From Pseudonocardia sp. (lineage in GTDB: Bacteria; Actinomycetota; Actinomycetes; Mycobacteriales; Pseudonocardiaceae), in NCBI RefSeq assembly GCF_029263155.1, contig NZ_JAJCYB010000025.1:1-34361 (forward strand): a stretch of DNA of 34,361 nt, in the 5' to 3' direction. Under the pieces are notes generated by a model, which saw nothing but the letters and a program-made list of their open reading frames with translations, did not search any database and had not been told where the DNA came from. The number at the start of each line of letters is the position of its first letter. The stretch's first letter is position 1. Positions 14,597-21,934 of this stretch are shown in pieces. A program made the position numbers and the translations under genes.

Positions 14597-15814
14597 GTGA
14601 AGCTGGTCGACCACTTCCAGTACGGCCTGAACTCCCCCATCTGCCTGACCTGGGAGCTCACCTACGCCTGCAACCTGGCGTGCGTGCACTGCCTGTCGTC
14701 CTCGGGCCGCCGCGACCCGCGCGAGCTCACCACCGCCGAGGCCAAGGGCGTGATCGACGAGCTGCAGCGGATGCAGGTCTTCTACATCAACATCGGCGGC
14801 GGCGAGCCGACGGTGCGCCCCGACTTCTGGGAGCTGCTCGACTACTCGATCGACCACAACGTCGGGGTGAAGTTCTCCACCAACGGCATCAAGCTGGACC
14901 AGAAGCGCTCCGCGCAGCTCGCCCGCACCGACTACGTCGACGTGCAGATCTCGCTCGACGGCGCCACCGCCGACGTCAACGACCACGTGCGCGGCCCCGG
15001 CTCCTACGACACGGCGATCCGCGCGCTGGAGAACCTGGCCGAGGCCGGGTTCGGGCAGCCGAAGATCTCGGTGGTCATGACGCGGCAGAACGTCGACCAG
15101 CTCGACGAGTTCAAGTCGATCGCCGACAAGTACAACGCGCAGCTGCGGATCACCCGGCTGCGCCCGTCGGGGCGCGGCGCGGACGTCTGGGACGAGCTGC
15201 ACCCGCTCCCGTCGCAGCAGAAGCAGATGTACGACTGGCTGGTCGCGAAGGGCGACTCGGTGCTCACCGGGGACTCGTTCTTCCACCTCTCCGCGTTCGG
15301 CGAGGCCCTGCCCGGGCTCAACCTGTGCGGCGCCGGGCGCGTGGTCTGCCTGATCGACCCGGTCGGCGACGTGTATGCCTGCCCGTTCGCGATCCACGAG
15401 AACTTCCTGGCCGGCAACCTCCGCTCGCCCGGCGGTTTCCAGGAGATCTGGGAGAACTCGGAGCTGTTCACCGAGCTGCGGCAGCCGCAGACCGGCGGTG
15501 CGTGTTCCTCCTGCATGCACTACGACTCGTGCCAGGGCGGGTGCATGGCGGCCAAGTTCTTCACCGGCCTCCCGCTCGACGGGCCCGACCCGGAGTGCGT
15601 CCGCGGGTTCGGCGAGCAGGCGCTGGCGGCCCGCGACGGGTCGCACGAGATCCCCAGGTCCGATGTCGACCACTCGCGCTCGACGCCGCGCAACTCGCGC
15701 GGGCCGGTGCCGGTGCAGATCGGTATGGGCCGCCCGGACAAGGCGTGTGAGACCAGCCCGCTGGTGGACGGCGCGGCGGACACGCGCCTGAGCCCTGCGG
15801 CGGCACGCGCCTGA
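14597..15814 (+). CDS. mftC: Mycofactocin radical SAM maturase MftC
   Basis: The 405-residue enzyme starts at the GTG at 14597. The radical SAM cluster motif is CNLACVHC (residues about 26-33), followed by NIGGGEPTVRPDFWE as the GGE motif. The C-terminal SPASM region has CGAGRVVCLIDPVGDVYACP and CSSCMHYDSCQGGCMA plus DPEC, enough Cys for two auxiliary clusters. It oxidatively decarboxylates the C-terminal Tyr of MftA and forms the Val-Tyr C-C bond. The last 45 residues (after SHEIPRSDVDH) are low complexity and probably flexible. The gene is 31 bases after mftB. Confidence 0.97.
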   Translation: MKLVDHFQYGLNSPICLTWELTYACNLACVHCLSSSGRRDPRELTTAEAKGVIDELQRMQVFYINIGGGEPTVRPDFWELLDYSIDHNVGVKFSTNGIKLDQKRSAQLARTDYVDVQISLDGATADVNDHVRGPGSYDTAIRALENLAEAGFGQPKISVVMTRQNVDQLDEFKSIADKYNAQLRITRLRPSGRGADVWDELHPLPSQQKQMYDWLVAKGDSVLTGDSFFHLSAFGEALPGLNLCGAGRVVCLIDPVGDVYACPFAIHENFLAGNLRSPGGFQEIWENSELFTELRQPQTGGACSSCMHYDSCQGGCMAAKFFTGLPLDGPDPECVRGFGEQALAARDGSHEIPRSDVDHSRSTPRNSRGPVPVQIGMGRPDKACETSPLVDGAADTRLSPAAARA

Positions 15815-15855
15815 GCCGAGACTCCGTCGACGAACGGCACTCCCGTCCACTCCCG

Positions 15856-17889
15856 GTGGACGGCGGTGCCGTTCGTTCGCTGGTGGGGGAGGTGGCGCTC
15901 GGCGGGCGGGCCGCGCCCAGTCGGGTGCTGTTCGGGCCGCACGTCACCAACCTGGGGCGGCGGCGGGCGATCTCGGAGCGGCACGTCGCGTACTACGCGC
16001 GGCGGGCCGCCGGGGGTGCGGGCGTGATCGTCACCGAGGTGGCGTCGGTGCACGACTCCGACTGGCCCTACGAGCGCGCGCCGCTCGCCACCGACTGCGC
16101 CGACGGCTGGCGTGCCGTCACCCAGGCCTGCCACTCGCACGGTGCGCTCGTGCTGGCCGGCCTCGGGCACGCCGGATCCCAGGGCAGCTCGGCCCACGGC
16201 CAGCAGGCGTTGTGGGCGCCGTCGCGGGTGCCGGACGTGGCGACCCGCGAGGTACCGATGGCCATGGAGCGGCCCGAGATCGACGCGCTGGTGGCCGGGT
16301 TCGCCGTCGCCGCCGGGCTGGCCGCCGGGGCGGGCTGCGACGGCGTCGAGATCGACGCCGGGCAGCACTCGCTGCTACGGCAGTTCCTCTCCGGCCTCAC
16401 CAACCACCGCGCCGACGCCTTCGGCCGCGACCGCTCCCTGTTGCTGTGCCACGTACTCGACGCCGTGCGGGACACCCTCGGTGCCGACCGCGTCCTGGGC
16501 CTGCGCCTGTGCTGCGACGAGCTCGCGCCGTGGGCCGGGATCACGCCGGAAGCCGCCGCCGACATCACCCGCACGGCGGCGGCTTTGACCGACTACGTGG
16601 TACCGGTGCGCGGCAGCGCCCTGTCCGTCGCGGCCACCCGCCCCGACCTGCACACCGAGCCCGGCTTCAACCGCGACCTGTGCGGTGGGCTGCGGGCGGG
16701 CCTCCACCGCCCCACCCCGCCGATCAAGGGCGGACGGTTGCCCGATGATCACCGATCGCGACCATCCGCCCTTGATCACCGCGGCGTCAGGCAGGAGATG
16801 GCGCTGGTGCTGCAGGGCAGCGTCGTCGATCCTGGGTTCGCCCAGGCCGCGCTGGACGCCGGGGTGTGCGACCTCGTGGAGATGACGCGCGCGCAGATCG
16901 CCGAGCCGGACCTGGTCGCCCTCGTGCGGGCCGGCACGGCGGACCGGATCCGGCCCTGCACGCTGTCCAACCAGCGCAGCACGGTGCGCGACCCGCGCAA
17001 CCCGATCGTCTCCGACGAGGCCGAGCCGGACGCCGGGCACGAGACGGAGCCCCGGCCCGGTCCGGCCGCCGCACCGCGCGACGTGCTGGTCGTGGGCGGC
17101 GGGCCGGCCGGGCTGGAGGCCGCGCGGGAGCTGGCGCTGCGCGGGCACCGGGTTCGGCTCGTCGAGCAGGCGGGCGAGCTGGGCGGGGGGCTGCGGCTCG
17201 CCGCGGCGGTCGCCGGCCGGGCCCGGATGGGGGTGCTGCTGCCGTGGTGGTGCCGGGAGCTGACCCGGCTCGGCGTCACCATCGAGACCGCCGTGCGGGT
17301 GGGCGTCGGCGAGCTCGACGCGGCCACCCGCGGCGGGGTGGCGGTGCTGCTGGCCACCGGCTCCCGGGACGGGCCGCGGCCCTACGACTCCGACGCCCCG
17401 GTCGTCTCCGCGGCCGCGTTCGAGGCCGCTGTGCTGGCCGCGGGTTCGGTGGACGAGGTGCTCCCGCCGGGCGCCGTCGTCGTCCACGACCCGGTGGGGG
17501 ACTGGACCGGCGTCGGGATCGCCGAGCAGGTGGCCGCGGCCGGGCGGGTGACGGCGCTCGTCACCCCCGACCAGGTGGCCGGCACCCAGCTGGCGATCAC
17601 CGGGGACCTCGCCCCGGCCAACGCCCGGCTGGAGCGGGCCGGGGTGGCGCGCGAGCTGCGGTCGCTGCTGCGCGGGGTGACCGGGCGCCGGGCGGTGCTC
17701 GAGCACATCTGGACCGGTGAGCGGCGGGCGGTCGACTGCGCCGTGGTGATCGACTGCGGGCACCGCCTTCCCGACGACGCGCTCTGGCGCGCCCGTCCCG
17801 ACCTCCCGCGCGCCGGGGACTGCGTGGCCCCCCGCACCGTCGCCGAGGCCGTGCTGGAGGGCCGGCGGCTGGCCCGGGAGCTGCGGTGA
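15856..17889 (+). CDS. Mycofactocin-locus OYE/FadH-type flavoprotein 1, Fe-S site degenerate
   Basis: The frame from the GTG at 15856 gives 677 residues; the start is uncertain, as no good ribosome-binding site is seen. Residues about 15-350 are an FMN-type TIM barrel like 2,4-dienoyl-CoA reductase (VLFGPHVTNLG, AYYARRAAGGAGVIVTE, SLLRQFLSGLTNHRADAFG). Residues about 400-677 are a dinucleotide-binding domain (VLVVGGGPAGLEAARELA). Between them the [4Fe-4S] cysteines should lie at 368, 371, 375 and 387. They read Cys, Ser, Ser, Asp, whereas the neighbour at 17886 has four Cys at the same spacing. About 32 extra residues near 286-317 coincide with an inserted palindrome. The frame is open, but electron transfer through a normal cluster looks impossible. 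It occupies the usual mftD position. Confidence 0.85.
   Translation: MDGGAVRSLVGEVALGGRAAPSRVLFGPHVTNLGRRRAISERHVAYYARRAAGGAGVIVTEVASVHDSDWPYERAPLATDCADGWRAVTQACHSHGALVLAGLGHAGSQGSSAHGQQALWAPSRVPDVATREVPMAMERPEIDALVAGFAVAAGLAAGAGCDGVEIDAGQHSLLRQFLSGLTNHRADAFGRDRSLLLCHVLDAVRDTLGADRVLGLRLCCDELAPWAGITPEAAADITRTAAALTDYVVPVRGSALSVAATRPDLHTEPGFNRDLCGGLRAGLHRPTPPIKGGRLPDDHRSRPSALDHRGVRQEMALVLQGSVVDPGFAQAALDAGVCDLVEMTRAQIAEPDLVALVRAGTADRIRPCTLSNQRSTVRDPRNPIVSDEAEPDAGHETEPRPGPAAAPRDVLVVGGGPAGLEAARELALRGHRVRLVEQAGELGGGLRLAAAVAGRARMGVLLPWWCRELTRLGVTIETAVRVGVGELDAATRGGVAVLLATGSRDGPRPYDSDAPVVSAAAFEAAVLAAGSVDEVLPPGAVVVHDPVGDWTGVGIAEQVAAAGRVTALVTPDQVAGTQLAITGDLAPANARLERAGVARELRSLLRGVTGRRAVLEHIWTGERRAVDCAVVIDCGHRLPDDALWRARPDLPRAGDCVAPRTVAEAVLEGRRLARELR
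16722..16777. repeat. Palindromic element inserted in frame in flavoprotein gene 1
   Basis: GATCAAGGGCGGACGG (16722-16737) pairs with 16762-16777 with one mismatch around a 24-base loop. It sits in the coding sequence where the paralogue downstream has no counterpart, and is translated as PPIKGGRLPDDHRSRPSALD. The base composition and form suggest a small mobile palindrome (REP/MITE-like). Confidence 0.75.
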
Positions 17890-19826
17890 TCGACTCGTCC
17901 CTGCGGCTGGGCCCGCTGACGCTGCGCAACCGCATCGTCTTCTCCGCCCACCTCACCAACTTCGCCGAGGACGGCCTGCCGACCGCCCAGCACGTCGCCT
18001 ACTACGCCGCCCGGGCCGCGGGCGGCGTCGGGCTCGTGATCACCGAGGAGCACTCCGTCGACCCGGCGGACCGGCCCTACGAGAAGCTGATCGACGGCAC
18101 CGACCCGCGCGTGCTGCCGGGCTACCGCGCCATCACCGACGCGGTCCACGCCCACGGCGCCGCTGTGCTCGCGCAGCTCAACCACAACGGCGGGCAGGCG
18201 GGCGGGATGTACACGCGGGCGCCGGTGCACGCGCCGTCGGCGGTGCCGGACCCGATGTTCCGCGAGGTTCCCGTCGAGCTCACGCCGACCGGGATCGCGG
18301 AGATCGTCGCCGGGTACGCGCGGGTCGCGGCTCGATGCGTCGAGGGCGGTTTCGACGGCGTCGAGATCCAGTGCTCGCACTCGTCGCTCGTGCGGCAGTT
18401 CCTCTCGCCCGCCACGAACCTGCGCACCGACGGGTACGGCGGCCCGGTGGAGCAGCGGGCCCGGATCCTGTCCGAGATCGTCGACGCCGTGCGTGCCGCG
18501 ATCGGCCCCACGCGGGTGCTCGGCGTGCGGCTCTGCGGGGACGAGGGCATCGAGCACGGCATCACGATCGACGACGCCGTCGCCGTGGCGCGGCTGCTGG
18601 CGGGGCGGGTCGACCACGTCAACACCTCCATCGGCGTCGCCACCTCGACGCTGTACCTGATCGAGGCGTCGCTGCGGTTCCGGCCGGGCTACGCGCTGTC
18701 GATCCCGGCGGCCGTGAAACGGGTGGTCGACGTGCCGGTGATCGGGGTCGGGCGGTTCACGACGCGCGCCGAGGCGGAGCGGGCGCTGACCGGTGGATCC
18801 TGTGACCTGGTCGGCGTCGTGCGCGGGCAGATCGCCGACCCCGGGTTCGCGTCGGGCCCGGTGCGGGCGTGCGTGGGGTGCAACCAGGAGTGCGTCGGGC
18901 GGGTAGGGCGCAACCGGTGGCTGGGCTGCGTGGTCAACCCGCGCGCCGGACGGGAGGCGGTGCCGCTCCCGGCGCCCGGCGTGTCGAAGCGGGTACTGGT
19001 GGTCGGCGGCGGACCGGCGGGGATGCGGGCAGCGGCCACCGCCGCGTCCCGCGGCCACCGGGTCGTGCTGTGCGAGCGCGACGGCGCGACCGGGGGTGCG
19101 GTCCGGCTCGCGGCCGCCGCGCCCGGCCGGGTCGAGTTCGGCAACGTGGTCCGCGACCTGCTCGCCGAGTGCGTGGCCGCCGGGGTCGAGGTGGTGACCG
19201 GGACCGCCGTGGACCTCGCGCACGTCGAGCGCGTGGATCCCGACGTCGTCGTCCTCGCCACCGGTGCCCGCCCCCGCCTGCCCGGCTGGGCGCACGCAGG
19301 CCCCGACTCGCGCGCACGCAGGCCCCGACTCGCGCGCGCGATCCCCGGCAGGGTGGTGGACGTGCGGGAGGTGCTGTCCGGGGACGTCGCGCCGCAGGGC
19401 AGGGTGCTCGTGTACGACGAGCTGGGGTTCCACCAGGCCCCCGCCGTGGCCGAGCTGCTCGCGGCGAGGGGGTGCACCGTGGAGATCATGACACCGGGGA
19501 TGGTGGTGGCCCAGGACCTGGGCACCACGCTGGACATGGAGCTGTTCCACCGCCGCGCCCACGCCGCCGGGATCACGCTGACCACCGACCGCGTGATCAC
19601 CGGCGTCGCGGGTTGCGAGGTCACCGTGCTGCACCACACCGTCGGCGCCGAGAGCCGGGTCCGCTACGACTGGATCGTCTGCGCGGCTCCACCGGATCCC
19701 GACGAGGCGCTCTGGACCGCGCTGCGCGGCGGCGGACGACCCGTGCACCGGGTCGGCGACTGCCTCGCCCCCCGCCGGGTGCACGCCGCGGTGATCGAAG
19801 GCCACCGGATCGGCGTCGGGCTGTGA
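17886..19826 (+). CDS. Mycofactocin-locus OYE/FadH-type flavoprotein 2 with intact Fe-S motif
   Basis: The 646-residue protein starts at a GTG overlapping the previous stop by four bases. The N-terminal FMN barrel (about 1-320) has IVFSAHLTNFAEDGL, QLNHNGGQAGGMY, and HSSLVRQFLSPATNLRTDGY, then GRFTTRAEAERAL. The Fe-S motif has Cys at 329, 332, 336 and 348 (CVGCNQECVG, then LGC). The C-terminal NAD(P)H/FAD part (about 360-646) begins VLVVGGGPAGMRAAATAA. It resembles the flavoproteins found in many mycofactocin loci, with proposed roles in electron exchange with the cofactor or in reduction of unsaturated substrates; neither is proven. A 22-base tandem repeat adds about 14 residues near 470. 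The stop overlaps mftE. Confidence 0.92.
   Translation: MIDSSLRLGPLTLRNRIVFSAHLTNFAEDGLPTAQHVAYYAARAAGGVGLVITEEHSVDPADRPYEKLIDGTDPRVLPGYRAITDAVHAHGAAVLAQLNHNGGQAGGMYTRAPVHAPSAVPDPMFREVPVELTPTGIAEIVAGYARVAARCVEGGFDGVEIQCSHSSLVRQFLSPATNLRTDGYGGPVEQRARILSEIVDAVRAAIGPTRVLGVRLCGDEGIEHGITIDDAVAVARLLAGRVDHVNTSIGVATSTLYLIEASLRFRPGYALSIPAAVKRVVDVPVIGVGRFTTRAEAERALTGGSCDLVGVVRGQIADPGFASGPVRACVGCNQECVGRVGRNRWLGCVVNPRAGREAVPLPAPGVSKRVLVVGGGPAGMRAAATAASRGHRVVLCERDGATGGAVRLAAAAPGRVEFGNVVRDLLAECVAAGVEVVTGTAVDLAHVERVDPDVVVLATGARPRLPGWAHAGPDSRARRPRLARAIPGRVVDVREVLSGDVAPQGRVLVYDELGFHQAPAVAELLAARGCTVEIMTPGMVVAQDLGTTLDMELFHRRAHAAGITLTTDRVITGVAGCEVTVLHHTVGAESRVRYDWIVCAAPPDPDEALWTALRGGGRPVHRVGDCLAPRRVHAAVIEGHRIGVGL
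19291..19332. repeat. Tandem 22-base repeat inside flavoprotein gene 2
   Basis: CGCACGCAGGCCCCGACTCG occurs at 19291-19310 and again at 19313-19332. On the minus strand it reads as GCGCGAGTCGGGGCCTGCGT units, like the GCGCGAGAC-type repeats at 28460-28535. It encodes an extra HAGPDSRARRPRLARA stretch in a loop of the nucleotide-binding domain. Confidence 0.7.
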
Positions 19827-20524
19827 CCGGGCGGCTGGGGGAGCGCACCTGGACCGAGGTCGACGGCCCCGCGCCGCGCACGGTGCTCGTCCCCGTGGGA
19901 TCGCTGGAGCAGCACGGCCCGCACCTCCCGCTCGACACCGACGCCCGGATCGCCGCCGCCGTCGCCCGCCGGGCCGCCGACGGCGATCCCGCGCTGCTGC
20001 TCGCGCCCCCGCTGGCCTACGGCGCGTCCGGTGAGCACGAGGGCTTCGCCGGCACGCTCTCGATCGGCCACGAGGCCCTGCGTGCGGTGCTCGTCGAGCT
20101 GGGCCGCTCGGCGTCGTCGTGGGCGTCGCGGCTGGTGTTCGTCAACGGCCACGGCGGCAACCTGCCGACCGTGCCCGACGCCGTCGCGCAGCTGCGCCAC
20201 GAGGGCCGCGACGCCGCCTGGTTCGGCTGCGCGGTACCGCGCGGCGACGCCCACGCCGGCCGCACCGAGACCGCGATCCTGCTGGCACTGGACCCGTCGG
20301 TGGTGCGGGATGCGGACTGGGAGCCCGGCAACACCGCCCCGCTGGCCGAGCTGCTGCCCACGCTCGTACGCGGTGGCGTCGCCGCGGCCAGCCCGAACGG
20401 CGTCCTCGGCGACCCCCGCGGCGCGACGGCGCAGGAGGGCGCGGAGTTGCTGGAGGCGATGGTCACCCGGCTCCGCGACCGCCTCGCCCGCTGGCAGCCC
20501 GACGACCGCGGCCGCCTCGGCTGA
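19823..20524 (+). CDS. mftE: Mycofactocin peptidase MftE (creatininase family)
   Basis: The 233-residue protein starts at a GTG overlapping the flavoprotein stop by four bases. Creatininase-family metal ligands are present in SLEQHGPHLPLDTD, GEHEGFAGTLSIG, FVNGHGGNLPT and DAHAGRTETAILL. It cleaves the modified MftA to release the Val-Tyr-derived dipeptide AHDP. It belongs to the same operon as mftABC; the following gene is on the opposite strand. Confidence 0.96.
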   Translation: MTGRLGERTWTEVDGPAPRTVLVPVGSLEQHGPHLPLDTDARIAAAVARRAADGDPALLLAPPLAYGASGEHEGFAGTLSIGHEALRAVLVELGRSASSWASRLVFVNGHGGNLPTVPDAVAQLRHEGRDAAWFGCAVPRGDAHAGRTETAILLALDPSVVRDADWEPGNTAPLAELLPTLVRGGVAAASPNGVLGDPRGATAQEGAELLEAMVTRLRDRLARWQPDDRGRLG

Positions 20525-20658
20525 CGGGCTGACCGCCGCGGGCTCGCCCGAGGCCGTCCTCGGGGCCGGGGAGCGGTCGCTCGACGGGGTCGGCCCGCCG
20601 GCGCTGGAGCTGGTCGAGGTGATCGCCTCCCCGACGGTGACGCACCTGCGCTACCGGA
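20525..20658 (+). other. Gap after mftE with an unexplained open frame tail
   Basis: In a frame different from mftE the sequence reads ERSLDGVGPPALELVEV, then IASPTVTHLRYRITR, to a stop at 20667-20669 that overlaps the end of the next gene. The pattern looks protein-like, but no start codon or ribosome-binding site is found. It could be a gene remnant or chance in high-GC DNA. Confidence 0.25.
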
Positions 20659-21816
20659 TCACCCGGTAGCCCGGGCCAGCAGCAACGGCACCTGCTGCTC
20701 CGCGGCGGAGAGCGACCCGTGCTGGCCGGGCAGTCGGGAGATCAGCGGCTCGGCCTCGGAGCGGATCACCGCGGCGTTGCCCCGGGCCGCAACCACGACA
20801 TCGCCGATCCGGCCGCGCATCGCGGGGGACACCGGGCCGAACCACCCGTCGGCGACGGCCTGGCTGCCCGGCACCACCCACGCGTCGTCACCGAGCACGG
20901 ACCGCCACGCCGCGAGGACGTCGGCCGACGCGCCGGGGCGGGCGTAGACGTGGCGGGAGCGCGGGTCGCCACCGAGCAGCAGCACCCCGTGTCGGAGCGC
21001 CTCGTCGGTGTCGGCGTCGTGGATGCGGTCGACGCCGACCATGCCGTGGTCGCCGGTCACCGCGAGCACGGCGTCGGTCGGCAGGTGCGCGGCGATCCGC
21101 TCGACGAGCCGGTCCACCTGGGCGAGCTGCAGGCGCCAGGCGAGGCTACCGGGACCGTGCACGTGGCCCAGCGCGTCCAGGTCGGCGTGGTAGCCGTAGC
21201 AGAGCCGGCGTCCCGGGCCGCGGACCGCGGTGATCACCTCGGCGGCGAGGTCGCCGATCGCGTGGGCGGCGCGGAACCGGCCGCCGCGCAGCGCCGCCCG
21301 GGTCAGCCCGGAGCCGCGGAACGCGCGCTGAGACACCACGGTCACCTCGATCCCGGCGTCGGCCGCGCGTTCCAGCACCGTCGGCTCGGGCTGGACCTGC
21401 TCGGGCGGCAGGGACTCGCGCAGGTCGACGGCCTCGCCCGCACCGTGGCTGGTCCAGCGCAGCGAGTCGAGCAGCTCGCCGTCGCCGGAGCGGAAGGAGA
21501 TGCCCACCATCCCGTGCGCCCCCGGCGGCAGCCCGGTGCCGATCGAGGCGATGCTGATGGACGTGCTGGACGGGAACCCGACGGTCAGCGGCCCGGCGTC
21601 GGGCAGCGAGGCGAGGAACGGGGCGTCGGCGGCGTGGTCGCGCAGCAGGTCCGAGCCCAGCCCGTCGACGAGCAGCAGGGCGGCCGCCCGCACCGGCTCG
21701 ACGGCGAGGTCCGGGACGGGCCACGGCTCGCCCAGCGCGTACATCAGCGCCGGCAGCACCTCGGCCAGGGAGCGGTGGCCGTACTGCGGGAGGACCACAC
21801 CGTCGTCGCCGATCAC
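20659..21816 (-). CDS. Alkaline-phosphatase-superfamily protein (nucleotide pyrophosphatase/phosphodiesterase-like)
   Basis: With the GTG at 21816 the protein has 385 residues (MIGDDGVVLPQYGHRS). The frame continues upstream, but that part overlaps mftF and is not coding-like. The metal-binding Asp is in AALLLVDGLGSDLL (about 60-72), the nucleophile region is VGFPSSTSISIASIGTGLPP (about 88-107), and later metal ligands include CYGYHADLDALGHVHG and AVTGDHGMVGVDRIHD. It should hydrolyse a phosphodiester or pyrophosphate. It lies antisense between mftE and mftF; genes of this type are found in mycobacterial genomes too, but no link to mycofactocin is established. The divergent mftF start is 118 bases away. 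Confidence 0.88.
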   Translation of the reverse strand: MIGDDGVVLPQYGHRSLAEVLPALMYALGEPWPVPDLAVEPVRAAALLLVDGLGSDLLRDHAADAPFLASLPDAGPLTVGFPSSTSISIASIGTGLPPGAHGMVGISFRSGDGELLDSLRWTSHGAGEAVDLRESLPPEQVQPEPTVLERAADAGIEVTVVSQRAFRGSGLTRAALRGGRFRAAHAIGDLAAEVITAVRGPGRRLCYGYHADLDALGHVHGPGSLAWRLQLAQVDRLVERIAAHLPTDAVLAVTGDHGMVGVDRIHDADTDEALRHGVLLLGGDPRSRHVYARPGASADVLAAWRSVLGDDAWVVPGSQAVADGWFGPVSPAMRGRIGDVVVAARGNAAVIRSEAEPLISRLPGQHGSLSAAEQQVPLLLARATG

Positions 21817-21847
21817 GGGGGTGAGCGTGCCACCCCCACGCGGATCG

Positions 21848-21896
21848 GACGAGTGGGACGCCGGTACGAAAGGTCGGGACGAGCGTCCCACTCGTC
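21848..21896. promoter_or_regulatory. 14-bp perfect inverted repeat in the shared mftF/phosphatase promoter region
   Basis: GACGAGTGGGACGC (21848-21861) and its reverse complement (21883-21896) are separated by 21 bases, in the only gap between the divergent genes. It could be a two-site operator, a hairpin, or a dispersed palindrome like those at 8277 and 16722. Confidence 0.5.
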
Positions 21897-21934
21897 GCGC
21901 AGATCGGGTGCTGCCGGGGCGATAGCGTGAGCCC

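Noticed and set aside
17382..19805. Minus-strand frame of about 807 codons opposite the two flavoprotein genes
   Set aside because: Shadow of the real coding strand; the plus strand has clear FMN and nucleotide-binding motifs.
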